Part shown: in pieces, positions 17,095 to 25,937 of the stretch
How the letters are laid out: the number at the start of each line of letters is the position of its first letter
Numbering within the stretch: position 1 is the stretch's first letter
Origin: an uncultured Clostridia bacterium
GTDB taxonomy: Bacteria; Bacillota; Clostridia; Oscillospirales; Ruminococcaceae
NCBI GenBank assembly: GCA_947363605.1
Contig: CANAQK010000010.1
Coordinates: 1-43,847, forward strand
DNA length: 43,847 bases
Direction of reading: 5' to 3'
Notes under the pieces: generated by a model
The model's database searches: none
The model's input: only the letters and a program-made list of their open reading frames with translations
What the model was told of the DNA's origin: nothing
Translations under genes and position numbers: made by a program

Positions 17095-18546
17095 TTAAGC
17101 CCTGGGCGCAGTTTCCCTCAGGATCTGCCGCACCAGCGCCCGCTCGTCAAAAGCAATTTGACGGTTCCCCAAAATCTGAACCCGTTCATGCCCTTTCCCG
17201 GCCAGGATGACCGTTTCTCCCGGCTCGGCCTGTAAAACTGCCGCACGGATTGCTTCCGCGCGGTCGCAGATCACCCGGTAATCCGTCCCCTCCGGAAGCC
17301 CCGCCTCAATCTGCCGCAGGATCTCCATCGGATCCTCGGTACGCGGGTTATCCGACGTCAAAATCAGCCGGTCGGCATAGCAGGCCGCCGCCCGGCCCAT
17401 CAGCGGGCGTTTCCCGGCATCACGATCCCCGCCGCAGCCAAAGACCAGCGTCAGCTTTCCATTAGTCACCGCCCGGACGCTTTTCAGCAGGTTTTCCAGC
17501 CCGTCAGGAGTATGCGCATAATCGCAGAGCACCTGGAACCCCCGCTCGCTGGCCAGCAGCTCGCTCCGTCCCGGAATCGATCCGACCTCCCGCAATCCGG
17601 CCCGGATCCGGCCGAAGGAAAGCCCCATCCGGCGGCAGACCGCAATGGCGGCCAGCGCGTTCTGAACCGAATAAACCCCCGGGATCCCAAACTCCATCGG
17701 GCAGCGCACCGGGCCGTTCACCAGCGTAAAACGAACGCCCTGCATCCCGCAGGAAATCCCCTCTGCCGCGTATTCCGCCTTTTCCCCCTCCACCGTACAG
17801 CCTGCATAAGGGATCGTAATTTCCTCCGCCAGCCGCCGGCCGAAGGGATCATCCAGGTTCAATACTCCGAAAGCCGTCCTGGAAAACAGCTTCTTTTTCG
17901 CTTGGTAATAGGCTTCCATGGTCCGGTGATAGTCCAAATGATCCTGGGTCAGATTGGTAAATACCCCAACCGTGAACCACAGCCCGCCCAGACGCTCCTG
18001 ATCCAACGCATGGGAGGAAGCCTCAAGTGCAACCGCCGTCATACCGGCATCCCTCATCTGCGCCAACAGGCGCTGAAGGGGGAATGCGTCCGGCGTAGTG
18101 CGTTCCATTGGGAAAGCTTTTCCCCCATACTCCGCCTGGATGGTCGAAATCAGGCCCGCCCGGATCCCCGCCTGATTCAGCAGCCGGTGGATAATCGTTG
18201 CCACCGAGGTCTTGCCATTGGTGCCGGTCACCGCGATCAGGCTCAGCTCCCGGCCCGGGTTCCCGAAAAAATTCCCGCAGATCCGGGCATAGGCTTCCCG
18301 GACATTCGGCGTCAGGATCTGGTTGGGCAAACCGACGTCCCGCTCCACCAGCACCGCCGCCGCCCGGCCGGAAGCTTCTTTGGCAAATTCGTGGCCGTCC
18401 TGCCGGGTCCCCGGGATACAGGCAAACAGGCTGCCCTCCAGCTTTTCACGGGAATCGCTCCGAACCGTTTCAATCTCAATTTCAAGGGGAACCGAATCCC
18501 CCATGGATGTTACCGGGATATCCGCCAGCAAATTCGAAAGTTTCAT
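17095..18546 (-). CDS. murE: UDP-N-acetylmuramoyl-L-alanyl-D-glutamate--2,6-diaminopimelate ligase (MurE)
   Basis: 483 residues. The start at ATG 18546 has AAGGA six nt upstream; a longer frame to 18600 lacks support. The P-loop GTNGKTS is at 108-114, and the lysine expected to be carbamylated lies in YYQAKKKLF near 216. The substrate-specificity motif DNPR is at 399-402 (TSDNPRTEDP), which marks meso-diaminopimelate-adding enzymes as opposed to L-Lys types. So the organism likely has A1-gamma meso-DAP peptidoglycan. It lies between the PBP gene (78 nt) and murF. Confidence 0.97.
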   Translation of the reverse strand: MKLSNLLADIPVTSMGDSVPLEIEIETVRSDSREKLEGSLFACIPGTRQDGHEFAKEASGRAAAVLVERDVGLPNQILTPNVREAYARICGNFFGNPGRELSLIAVTGTNGKTSVATIIHRLLNQAGIRAGLISTIQAEYGGKAFPMERTTPDAFPLQRLLAQMRDAGMTAVALEASSHALDQERLGGLWFTVGVFTNLTQDHLDYHRTMEAYYQAKKKLFSRTAFGVLNLDDPFGRRLAEEITIPYAGCTVEGEKAEYAAEGISCGMQGVRFTLVNGPVRCPMEFGIPGVYSVQNALAAIAVCRRMGLSFGRIRAGLREVGSIPGRSELLASERGFQVLCDYAHTPDGLENLLKSVRAVTNGKLTLVFGCGGDRDAGKRPLMGRAAACYADRLILTSDNPRTEDPMEILRQIEAGLPEGTDYRVICDRAEAIRAAVLQAEPGETVILAGKGHERVQILGNRQIAFDERALVRQILRETAPRA

Positions 18547-18623
18547 CCTGCATCCTTCTTTCTTAATGGATCGCCGTTTCACTTCCGTTTTGCCAAACAT
18601 CCGGCACTTTTACACCCGGGCCG

Positions 18624-20849
18624 TCAGTCGGTGTCGCTCCGCACGCTGGTCAATTCAATGACCGTACCGATCGGAACCTGTGTATCTTTCGCAATATTCT
18701 GCTCGGTAATCTTCGCATAGACCGGGTCGTCTGAACCATTGATGACCACATTCAGGTTCAATTTTTCCAGCCGGGACTGCGCCAATGCCGGCTTCAGCCC
18801 TATGACGTCCGGGATTGTCACCATTTCTTCTTCGGCATCTTCTGTATACAGGATTACCATGCCATCCTTCGGGATGGGAGAACCCACGCTCGGGACCTGC
18901 TTCACAACCGTCGCCCCGTCGCCGATGATCTTGGGCTTGCCTAAACCGACCGCGCTCAGCTTGCTTTCCGCCTCCAGAACGCCGCGGCCCGTCAGGAGGG
19001 GCGTCGTGGTATTCATAGTTTCCAGGTCCTCCGCTGTATACTTCGGCGTAAAGCCCAGATAGGGCAGGACATCCGACATAACGGAGGTAACTACCGGAGC
19101 AGCAACAACAGAACCATAAATATCGCCCGAAGTGGACTCGTCGATCATCACGTAAACGGCAATTTCCGGGTCATCGATCGGCGCTACCCCGATATAGGAG
19201 CTGATATAGACCCCTTCTTTATCACCGGGATTCTGCTTCTGGGAGGTCCCCGATTTCCCGCCGGTACGGTAGCCCTTTACATAGGCGTTGCTGCCGGTTT
19301 TTTCGGTGACAACAGATTCCATCATGTCCCGCATCAGGGCGGAGGTTTCTTCCGAAATCGCCTGCCGTTTCACCTCTGTCGGGGTAGAATAGATGACGTT
19401 CCCGTTTTCGTCCAGGATATCCTTGACCAGATGAGGCGTTACCACATAGCCGCCGTTGACCACCGCTGAAACCGCTGTAACCAGCTGGATCGGGGTGATC
19501 GCGTTGGACTGGCCGAAGGAAGAAGACGCCAGGGAAACCGTGCCAAGCTGACTCGCGTTATAATAGGAACTGTCCCCCTCGCCCGGCAGGTCAATCCCGG
19601 TGCGCTGGGTCAGGCCGAACGCCTGGAAATATTTGAAAAACAGATCCGGTCCCAGCCGCTTGCCGATATCCACAAAAGCCGGGTTGCAGGAATTGACCAA
19701 AGCCATCCGGAAATTCTGCGTACCATGCCCCGGGATCCCGATATGGCATTTCATTTTCCGGTCTTCCACCTGGACATAGCCGGGACAGAAGAAGCTTGAA
19801 TTTTCATTGCACACCCCTTCTTCCAGAGCGGCGGAGGCCACCATTGTTTTAAACGTCGATCCAGGCTGATAAGTATAGGAGATGGACTTGTTGATCCGCT
19901 GGTTCAAAATGGCCGCCGAAGTCGCTTCCTTTTGTTCCTCCTCCGGGAGCTCGGCTATCCGCGCCTTTTCAGCCTCATCATAGAGCGTATACGGCTGGTT
20001 CAGGTCAAAGCTGGGAAGATTAGCCATCGCCAGGACTTCCCCGGTATTGACGTTCATCACAATCCCGCAGACTCCTTTGTCCGGTTTATGCTGGATGATG
20101 GCGCGGTTCAGTGCTTTTTCCAGAAAATGCTGGATGGTTTCATCCAGGGTCAGCACCAGGGAATTCCCATTGACCGGGTCGTACCGGGTTTCAGATTTAT
20201 CCGGCATATCGTTGCCGCTGTGCCCGTCTTTCAAGGAAACGACATAGCCCGGCGTGCCGGAAAGCTCTTTGTCATACTTCAGCTCCAGCCCATACAGGCC
20301 CTGGGAGTCCGACCCGACAAACCCGATCGTGGAAGCCGCCATGGTGGAATTCGGGTAATACCGCTTCGTGCTTTCTACCAGCGAGATAATCCCGTTCAGC
20401 TTGTTCTCGTTCAGGAATTCCCGGACGCGGTCGGCATCCTCCTTCTCAATTTTAGACTTGATGATCTGATACTGGTTTTTTTTGTTTGCTTTCTCCATCA
20501 CCGCTTCCGGGTCCAGCTCCAGCAGGTCGGACAGCCCCTGGACCAGGAGCTGCTTCTGCTTGCCGCCGTCTTTCTCCTCGCTGTTGATTGAAACCGGCGA
20601 CATGATGACGTCCCATACCGTCGCGCTCTGGGCCAGGATCCCCATATTCCGGTCATAGATGGTCCCGCGTGTTGGGGCGATGGTGGTGGGCCGAAGCTGG
20701 TTCCGGTTTGCATAGCCGGTATAAACGTCATAATTCAGCACACTGATATTGACCAAGCTGCCCACCAGCACACAAAAAGCCAGTACTACCGCTACCACGA
20801 CGACATATTTCAGCCGGCGTTTCATACTTAAAGTTGGTATATTGCTCAT
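18624..20849 (-). CDS. pbpB: Class B penicillin-binding protein with two PASTA domains (PBP2B/SpoVD type)
   Basis: 741 residues, ATG 20849 after GAGGG. A short cytoplasmic N-terminus and one membrane anchor (about 14-38) precede the dimerisation domain (PTRGTIYDRNMGILA) and a transpeptidase with STFK (331-334), SCN (387-389) and KSGT (532-535). Two PASTA-like domains occupy roughly 622-741. It cross-links septal peptidoglycan (or spore cortex, for SpoVD) together with the SEDS protein of the same operon. Only one such PBP gene is present, whereas Bacillus has pbpB and spoVD in tandem, so it may serve both roles. Confidence 0.94.
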   Translation of the reverse strand: MSNIPTLSMKRRLKYVVVVAVVLAFCVLVGSLVNISVLNYDVYTGYANRNQLRPTTIAPTRGTIYDRNMGILAQSATVWDVIMSPVSINSEEKDGGKQKQLLVQGLSDLLELDPEAVMEKANKKNQYQIIKSKIEKEDADRVREFLNENKLNGIISLVESTKRYYPNSTMAASTIGFVGSDSQGLYGLELKYDKELSGTPGYVVSLKDGHSGNDMPDKSETRYDPVNGNSLVLTLDETIQHFLEKALNRAIIQHKPDKGVCGIVMNVNTGEVLAMANLPSFDLNQPYTLYDEAEKARIAELPEEEQKEATSAAILNQRINKSISYTYQPGSTFKTMVASAALEEGVCNENSSFFCPGYVQVEDRKMKCHIGIPGHGTQNFRMALVNSCNPAFVDIGKRLGPDLFFKYFQAFGLTQRTGIDLPGEGDSSYYNASQLGTVSLASSSFGQSNAITPIQLVTAVSAVVNGGYVVTPHLVKDILDENGNVIYSTPTEVKRQAISEETSALMRDMMESVVTEKTGSNAYVKGYRTGGKSGTSQKQNPGDKEGVYISSYIGVAPIDDPEIAVYVMIDESTSGDIYGSVVAAPVVTSVMSDVLPYLGFTPKYTAEDLETMNTTTPLLTGRGVLEAESKLSAVGLGKPKIIGDGATVVKQVPSVGSPIPKDGMVILYTEDAEEEMVTIPDVIGLKPALAQSRLEKLNLNVVINGSDDPVYAKITEQNIAKDTQVPIGTVIELTSVRSDTD

Positions 20850-20985
20850 GATTCAAACCCTCATTTTGTCTTTCGGAACTTCCTTCCGTCCATTTTACGC
20901 AAAGGAGGGGTCAGCTTTTTGGCTTTCCCCTCTTACTTCTTCTCTATTTTATTCGCACCCCTTTGACGTTATGCGCAAAAGAGGA

Positions 20986-21435
20986 TCAACTGAAGAGATT
21001 CCGGAACCAGCTTGCAATATTACCGAAGAAGCTTTGTTTCTGCACCACTTCCACCTTGTTTTCCGTATTGAAGTTGATGTAGGTTTCCTGCTGGCGGCTG
21101 CGCGATGTCATTTCCAGATTATTCTCCGCGTACTCCTCGATATTATTCAGCGACAGCTTTTCCTCCAGTTCTACCTTCAGCCGGGCGTTCTCCCCCTTTT
21201 TGGCTTCAATATCCGCAACTGTCTGGTTATAGGCCATATTCAGTTCGGTCTGTTCCACCCGGGAATAGATCAGCATAGAGATCATAACGACCGCCATCAC
21301 GACATACCCGGCATTTTTTACGATACTTTTACGCTTCTGCGCCTGTTTCTTTTTCCCTTGCAGGGACTGAATCCCGCGCGGAGCATGATCTTCAAACCGT
21401 TCATACTCATAAGCGAGATTACTTTGCTGGTCCAT
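20986..21435 (-). CDS. ftsL: Cell division protein FtsL
   Basis: 149 residues. ATG 21435 follows AGGTG by seven nt; a GTG three codons upstream is a possible alternative start. It is a bitopic protein: basic cytoplasmic region (about 25-40), membrane segment (near 41-58), then a coiled-coil heptad region (about 65-110) and a short tail. This layout and the position between rsmH and the PBP gene identify FtsL, which assembles with DivIB and DivIC. FtsL is poorly conserved, so the call depends on topology and context. Confidence 0.85.
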   Translation of the reverse strand: MDQQSNLAYEYERFEDHAPRGIQSLQGKKKQAQKRKSIVKNAGYVVMAVVMISMLIYSRVEQTELNMAYNQTVADIEAKKGENARLKVELEEKLSLNNIEEYAENNLEMTSRSRQQETYINFNTENKVEVVQKQSFFGNIASWFRNLFS

Positions 21436-21610
21436 GGGCTTCACCTGCTTTCCTGGCTGCTCTGTAATTCATCTGCCGACGGAAAAAATTCTCCCCACCA
21501 TGTCCCTTTGGTCGGTGTTTCTTAACCGTTACAATGTGCCGTATAAAAGACGGCTTTTTTATTCCCACACTTTCCGCAGCCTTTGGCCCCGGCTGCCTGA
21601 CAGAAAATGT

Positions 21611-22534
21611 TCAGCGTTTCTCTAATATGCGCAGTTTCGCGCTCCGGCTCCGCCGGTTGACGGCAAGCTCTTCCTCGCTGGCCGTGACCGGCTTCCGGTT
21701 TACCAAATCCGCTTTCGGCTGGTTGCCGCAAACACAGACCGGAAAATCCGGCGGACAGGTACAGCCCCGGCACCATTCCTGGAAACGGTGCTTCACCATC
21801 CGATCCTCCAAGGAATGGAAGGTCAAAACAACCAGACGCCCTCCTGGGTTCAAGCTTTCGAATGCGGCGTCCAACCCTTCGGAAAGGCTGTCCAATTCGC
21901 TGTTGACTGCAATGCGGATTGCCTGGAATGTCCGCTTGCAGGGGTGCTTCTCCCGCTTCCGCGCCGCCGGGATCGCACTTTTGATAATTTCGGCTAACTC
22001 CAGGGTTGTGGAAATTTCCTGTTCCTGCCGCGCCCGTTCGATTTTCTGAGCGATCCGGCGGGCAAACGGCTCCTCACCATATTCCCGCAGCACCCGCTCC
22101 AATTCCCCGGGCGGCCAGGTATTGACCAGGTCCTTCGCACTCAGCCCGCTCTGGCTCATCCGCATATCCAGCGGCGCCTCTGTGTGGTAGCTGAATCCCC
22201 GTTCCGCCTCGTCCAGCTGGTGGGAGGACACCCCCAGATCCAGCAATACGCCGTCCAGGCCCTCAATTCCCCGGTTAGCCAATACCCGGCGCATCTCCCG
22301 GAAGTTGGCCGCTGCAACCTCAGCCTGCGGGAACGGCTTCAACCGTTCAGAGGCTGTTTGGACAGCATCCGGATCCTGATCCAGTGCGATCAGCCTTCCG
22401 GTGGTCAGCCTGCGGGCAATCTCCTGTGAATGGCCGGCCCCTCCCGCAGTCCCATCCAGATAAATCCCATCCGGACGGACCCGCAGGCCCTCGATACATT
22501 CAGCCAGCATCACCGAGAAGTGTTGAAATTCCAT
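21611..22534 (-). CDS. rsmH: 16S rRNA (cytosine(1402)-N(4))-methyltransferase RsmH (MraW)
   Basis: 307 residues, ATG 22534 with a weak RBS (GGGATAGG). It methylates N4 of C1402 in 16S rRNA with SAM. The SAM-binding start reads YLDGTAGGAGHS, followed by LDLGVSSHQLDEAERGFSY, the typical RsmH block, and a C-terminal SLEDRMVKHRFQ segment. A CxC...CxC cluster near the C-terminus (CRGCTCPPDFPVCVC) is common in the family. It is the second gene of the dcw cluster, downstream of mraZ. Confidence 0.97.
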   Translation of the reverse strand: MEFQHFSVMLAECIEGLRVRPDGIYLDGTAGGAGHSQEIARRLTTGRLIALDQDPDAVQTASERLKPFPQAEVAAANFREMRRVLANRGIEGLDGVLLDLGVSSHQLDEAERGFSYHTEAPLDMRMSQSGLSAKDLVNTWPPGELERVLREYGEEPFARRIAQKIERARQEQEISTTLELAEIIKSAIPAARKREKHPCKRTFQAIRIAVNSELDSLSEGLDAAFESLNPGGRLVVLTFHSLEDRMVKHRFQEWCRGCTCPPDFPVCVCGNQPKADLVNRKPVTASEEELAVNRRSRSAKLRILEKR

Positions 22535-22616
22535 AACCTATCCCATTCCGCCCTCTGCCGCTTGGCAAAAGGCCTCTCATTTCCATTCCCATCCCGCTGC
22601 TTCCCGCAGGGATCGG

Positions 22617-23039
22617 TTAAAGGCCCAGCTCGTCCATCTCCTGTGCAATCGCGGAGGAATCCAGCCCGGCACAAACCGACTGCCAGTTTTCCGTGCTCCA
22701 GATTTCACAGTGGGTGGAAACACCGATAATAGTCGCTTCCCTTTGCAGGCCGCCGTATTCCCGCAGCCCGGCAGGGATCACAATCCGCCCCTGCTTGTCC
22801 GGCTCAGCCTCGCAGGCGCTTGCAAAAAAGAAGCGCTGCAAATTCCGCGCCTTGGACAGCGGAAGGGATTTCACCTTATTCTCTGCCGCCTGCCATTCTT
22901 CCAGCGAATAAACAAACAGGCAGTTGTCACCCAGACCTTTGGCAATGATAAAGCGGCCGCCAAGCTCCTCCCGGAGCTTGGCCGGAAAATTCAGCCGGCC
23001 CTTGGCGTCGATGCTGCAATTATACTCGCCGATCAGCAT
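22617..23039 (-). CDS. mraZ: Transcriptional regulator MraZ
   Basis: 140 residues, ATG 23039 nine nt after AGGAGG. It has two AbrB-like MraZ repeats, each with a D-x-K/Q-GR motif: DAKGRLNFP (N-terminal) and DKQGRIVIP (C-terminal). MraZ forms a ring-shaped oligomer that binds repeated GTGG boxes upstream of its own operon and usually represses or tunes it. The boxes are visible at 23083-23108. First gene of the dcw cluster. Confidence 0.97.
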   Translation of the reverse strand: MLIGEYNCSIDAKGRLNFPAKLREELGGRFIIAKGLGDNCLFVYSLEEWQAAENKVKSLPLSKARNLQRFFFASACEAEPDKQGRIVIPAGLREYGGLQREATIIGVSTHCEIWSTENWQSVCAGLDSSAIAQEMDELGL

Positions 23040-23080
23040 CCGAATCCGCCTCCTGCCCGCCTTTTCTTTACAGAAAGTTG

Positions 23081-23110
23081 AACACCACTTTCAACCACTT
23101 TTCACCACTA
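23081..23110 (-). promoter_or_regulatory. MraZ operator: three GTGG boxes at 10 bp spacing
   Basis: On the minus strand GTGGTG, GTGGTT and GTGGTG repeat with exact 10 bp period (CCAC on the plus strand at 23085, 23095 and 23105). Known MraZ operators are GTGG/TGGG-type repeats of about one helical turn, so this is a good match. The array lies at or just after the predicted transcription start. Confidence 0.85.
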
Positions 23111-23115
23111 CAAAC

Positions 23116-23144
23116 ATTATATCGGTTCTATTCCGAAAAATCAA
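23116..23144 (-). promoter_or_regulatory. Sigma-A promoter of the dcw operon
   Basis: Minus strand TTGATT (23139-23144), 17 bp spacer, perfect TATAAT (23116-23121). The expected start near 23109 falls on the first MraZ box, which allows repression by steric block. The A/T-rich stretch 23145-23340 shows no gene. Confidence 0.85.
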
Positions 23145-23341
23145 GCGAAAATCCGGTAAAACCGCCGGAAATTTATAAAATTATTCTGCCGGAATTCAGC
23201 AATGTATACATACGTTTGTTCTAAAATTGAATTATACTCTTTGTGTATATTCTATTTTATTCCAGTTATTCCAATATTTCAATCCTATTCGGAAACCTTC
23301 TTTCCTATCTCATCTATACAGAACGTAATACCATAAACAAA

Positions 23342-23372
23342 ATGGACGGCCCTCCTTTATGGGGCCGTCCAT
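23342..23372 (-). terminator. Intrinsic terminator downstream of the CoA-disulfide reductase gene
   Basis: Stem ATGGACGGCCC / GGGCCGTCCAT with a nine-base loop, followed on the minus strand by TTTGTTTAT. It insulates the dcw promoter from upstream transcription. Confidence 0.8.
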
Positions 23373-23399
23373 GAAAAACAAGCGTTTTCCAAAGGTCTT

Positions 23400-23743
23400 A
23401 TACTAACTCTTAATAAAATGATGCAGTCGTTTTATTGGGCCGCAGAATGCGGTCCGGCGGTGCAGCAGCCGCCAAGAAGGTTGTTCAATCCTTTTCCTGG
23501 TGCGCCGCAGGCGCGGCGGCGTATCAAGCCGCAATAAAAAGAGTTTAATCTTTTTATAGTCAACGCGCTTGAAAAGAAGCCAATGCTTCTTTTCAACACT
23601 GCGGCATAATGCCGCCAGCGAAGCGGCCATGCGGTAGTGCTTCATAGACGGCGCACAGCGCATTTTATGTGCGGGCAGGCAAAGCCTGACTTGAAAATCG
23701 GGTGCCGATTTGAGGGTGTGCCGACTATATCAGGAAATAGTAT
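23400..23743. repeat. MITE-like element R3, long copy, carrying a nested R2 insertion
   Basis: Begins ATACTAACTCTTAATAAAA at 23400 and ends TAGTAT at 23743. The ends are imperfect inverted repeats of about 23 bp. The left half matches 16985-17050 and the right end matches 17071-17090 once the R2 element at 23557-23727 is removed. It also has an extra GC-rich hairpin region (about 23459-23532) missing from the short copy. Its right border touches the stop codon of the reductase gene. Confidence 0.75.
23555..23729. mobile_element. MITE-like element R2, copy C, inserted at a TA inside R3
   Basis: 175 bp bounded by TATAGTC and GACTATA, inverted relative to copy A. The element proper (TAGTC...GACTA, 23557-23727) is flanked by TA on both sides. 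The same R3 sequence without insertion is present at 17071-17090. TA target duplication is characteristic of IS630/Tc1-mariner transposition. Confidence 0.8.
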
Positions 23744-25422
23744 CACCGTTCATAACAGGGGTGGTCCTGTACCGCACGGTCCGAAACAACCGATTCATAC
23801 AGCCGGTATCCACCCGCAAGGTTCCAACAGTCGAACCCATTGCCGGTTAAAATCCGGCAGGCCAGGTAGCTCCGCAAGCCGCTGTGGCAGTGGACATACA
23901 CCGGCTTGGAGGGGTCGAGCTCATCCAGCCGGTCCCGCAAAGAATCCAGCGGAATTGAGCGGAAGCCCTCAATCCGGCCCCTGGCGTGTTCTGCGTCCGT
24001 CCGGACATCCAACAGGGTGACGCTCCCATCCCGCGGAAGCGAATCCACATCATGCCAATAGAACTCCTTAACCTTGCCGGTAAGGACGTTTTCAATCACA
24101 TAGCCAGCAAAATTGACCGGGTCTTTTGCCGAAGAATACGGCGGTGCATAACAAAGCTCCAGCTCCGTCAGGTCGCTGGCTGTCATTCCGGCACGGATGG
24201 CCACCGCCATCACATCACAGCGCTTCTCCGTACCATCCGGGCCAAACAACTGGGCGCCCAAGATCCTCCCGGTCGGTTTTTCGTAAATCGTTTTGAGCGA
24301 AATCATCCCTCCGCCTGGATAATAGGACGCATGGGAAGCGGAATAATTATAGGTTTTGCCGTAATCCAGCCCTGCTGCTTTAGCCGCGCGCTCGTTCAGC
24401 CCTGTCATAGCTACCGTCATCCCGAAAATTTTCAGCACCGAGCTGCCCTGTGTCCCTTTATATTCGCTGGGAAGTCCACAGATCTGATCCGCCGCAATCC
24501 GCCCCTGTTTATTCGCCGGGCCTGCCAGCGGAATATAGCCCTCCTGCCCGGAAACAAAATCCCGGATCAGCACGGCGTCCCCAACGGCGTAAATATCCGG
24601 GTCAGAGGTCTGCATCCGGGAATTGACCCGGATGGCCCCGCGCGGGCTGCATTCCAGTCCACAAGCCTTAGCCAGTTCTGTATCCGGACGGACGCCAACG
24701 GATAAAACCACCAGGTCCGCCTCAGCTGTGCCGTCGGTCAGCTCCAGCCGGAGGGAGTCCCCCTGACCGGAAACGGCGTTCAGGCCGCTTCCCAACCGAA
24801 GCTGGATCCCTTGACCCCGCAGATAGTGGTGAACATCCGCCGCCATATCCTCATCCAGCGGCGCGATCACATGGCTGGCCATCTCGATGATGCAGACTTC
24901 CAATCCGGCCTGCCGCAGGTTTTCCGCCATTTCCACCCCGATATAGCCGCCCCCGATGACAGCAGCCCGGCTGGGCTTCTTCTCATCCAGATAAGCCTTG
25001 ATTTTCAGGGTATCCGGGATCGTCCGCAGGGTAAATACCCGCGGATCCTCAATCCCCGGAATCGGCGGACGCACCGGCTCCGCCCCCGGGGAAAGGATCA
25101 AGCGGTCATAGCTTTCCTCATAGTCCTCTCCAGTTGTGTGATTACGGACCGTGACCCGCTTATTCACCCGGTCGATCGCAGTGACCTCATTTTCCACCCG
25201 GACGTCAACATGGAAACGCGACCGGAAGCTGGCCGGCGTTTGAAGGGTCAGCGCCGCTTCCTGAGTGATCGCACCCCCGACATAATAAGGAAGCCCGCAG
25301 TTGGCAAAAGAAATATAGCGGCCCCTTTCAAACAGGATGATCTCCGCCTGCTCATCCAAACGCCGGAGCCGGGCCGCTGCGGAAGCGCCTCCCGCCACGC
25401 CGCCAACGATTAAAACTTTCAT
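23743..25422 (-). CDS. cdr: CoA-disulfide reductase with C-terminal rhodanese domain
   Basis: 559 residues. The start at ATG 25422 has AAGGGAG upstream; a longer in-frame start lacks it. The FAD-binding GGVAGGASAAARLRR is at the N-terminus, and the single redox Cys42 is in SFANCGLPYYVGG, as in CoA-disulfide reductase and NADH oxidase/persulfide reductase enzymes. A central NAD(P)H-binding GGGYIGVEMAENLR, an FAD segment (YAVGDAV) and a dimerisation domain follow. A rhodanese domain occupies about 462-545, with its active-site Cys512 in VHCHSGLRSY. Such fusions reduce CoA or other persulfides (CoADR-RHD, Npsr), giving thiol and sulfane-sulfur homeostasis. It is monocistronic. Confidence 0.92.
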   Translation of the reverse strand: MKVLIVGGVAGGASAAARLRRLDEQAEIILFERGRYISFANCGLPYYVGGAITQEAALTLQTPASFRSRFHVDVRVENEVTAIDRVNKRVTVRNHTTGEDYEESYDRLILSPGAEPVRPPIPGIEDPRVFTLRTIPDTLKIKAYLDEKKPSRAAVIGGGYIGVEMAENLRQAGLEVCIIEMASHVIAPLDEDMAADVHHYLRGQGIQLRLGSGLNAVSGQGDSLRLELTDGTAEADLVVLSVGVRPDTELAKACGLECSPRGAIRVNSRMQTSDPDIYAVGDAVLIRDFVSGQEGYIPLAGPANKQGRIAADQICGLPSEYKGTQGSSVLKIFGMTVAMTGLNERAAKAAGLDYGKTYNYSASHASYYPGGGMISLKTIYEKPTGRILGAQLFGPDGTEKRCDVMAVAIRAGMTASDLTELELCYAPPYSSAKDPVNFAGYVIENVLTGKVKEFYWHDVDSLPRDGSVTLLDVRTDAEHARGRIEGFRSIPLDSLRDRLDELDPSKPVYVHCHSGLRSYLACRILTGNGFDCWNLAGGYRLYESVVSDRAVQDHPCYER

Positions 25423-25463
25423 AGAATTCTCCCTTCTGTACCCCAATCAAAGGGCTTTTTTTC

Positions 25464-25492
25464 ATTGTATCATGAAATGGTAAATTTGTACA
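25464..25492 (-). promoter_or_regulatory. Probable promoter of the CoA-disulfide reductase gene
   Basis: Extended -10 TGATACAAT (TACAAT 25464-25469) with TGTACA 17 bp upstream (25487-25492). The leader is about 35 nt. Confidence 0.6.
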
Positions 25493-25756
25493 GCAGGTTC
25501 CCGGCGAAGAGGGTGTCCAATATAAAGATTTTATGGGGAAGAAGATTCCGCCCCGCGTCGGGCTCCTCTGGACTGGCTTGTACATATGACGGCTCCCAGG
25601 CTTGGTTAAACCGTAAGGAGCAACCTGCTTTCGTCCGGCAGTTCATCTAAAACTGCCCAGAAAAAAATCAGTCCAATACCAGGCCGGCTTTCTGTGACGC
25701 CCTAGAAGCAGAGGCTCCTACTGCCTGCAACCCAGTCGCCTACGCTGATCGGGGAT

Positions 25757-25822
25757 CCAAGGGAACTCCCTTGGCGCATTTCTTTCCCCTATTTCTTTGG
25801 GCGTCCAAAGAAATAGGGCGGG
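25757..25822. repeat. Double palindrome in the 582 bp gap between the hydrolase and reductase genes
   Basis: CCAAGGGAACTCCCTTGG (25757-25774) followed by CCCCTATTTCTTTGG / CCAAAGAAATAGGG (25786-25818) with a four-base loop. The design matches 10595-10637. Apart from this, the reductase promoter and the terminator at 25938-25965, I see nothing in 25423-26004; short open frames there are mostly made by the palindromes. Confidence 0.65.
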
Positions 25823-25937
25823 GCGTGGGGCGCGCAGCCCCACAATTCGACGGGCCGCCCCAGTCAAGTCCGGAGGAACATCCCGATCGCCCGGGAGTTT
25901 GTGCTGGAAAGCGGGAATCCCACTCAAACGGGAAAAC

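Noticed and set aside
20986..21435. Calling the small bitopic protein DivIC
   Set aside because: Its position between rsmH and the PBP gene is that of FtsL; DivIC is normally encoded elsewhere.
23400..23743. CRISPR array or tRNA-like cluster suggested by many short hairpins
   Set aside because: There are no regularly spaced identical repeats with unique spacers and no tRNA cloverleaf; the pattern is explained by two nested MITE-like elements.
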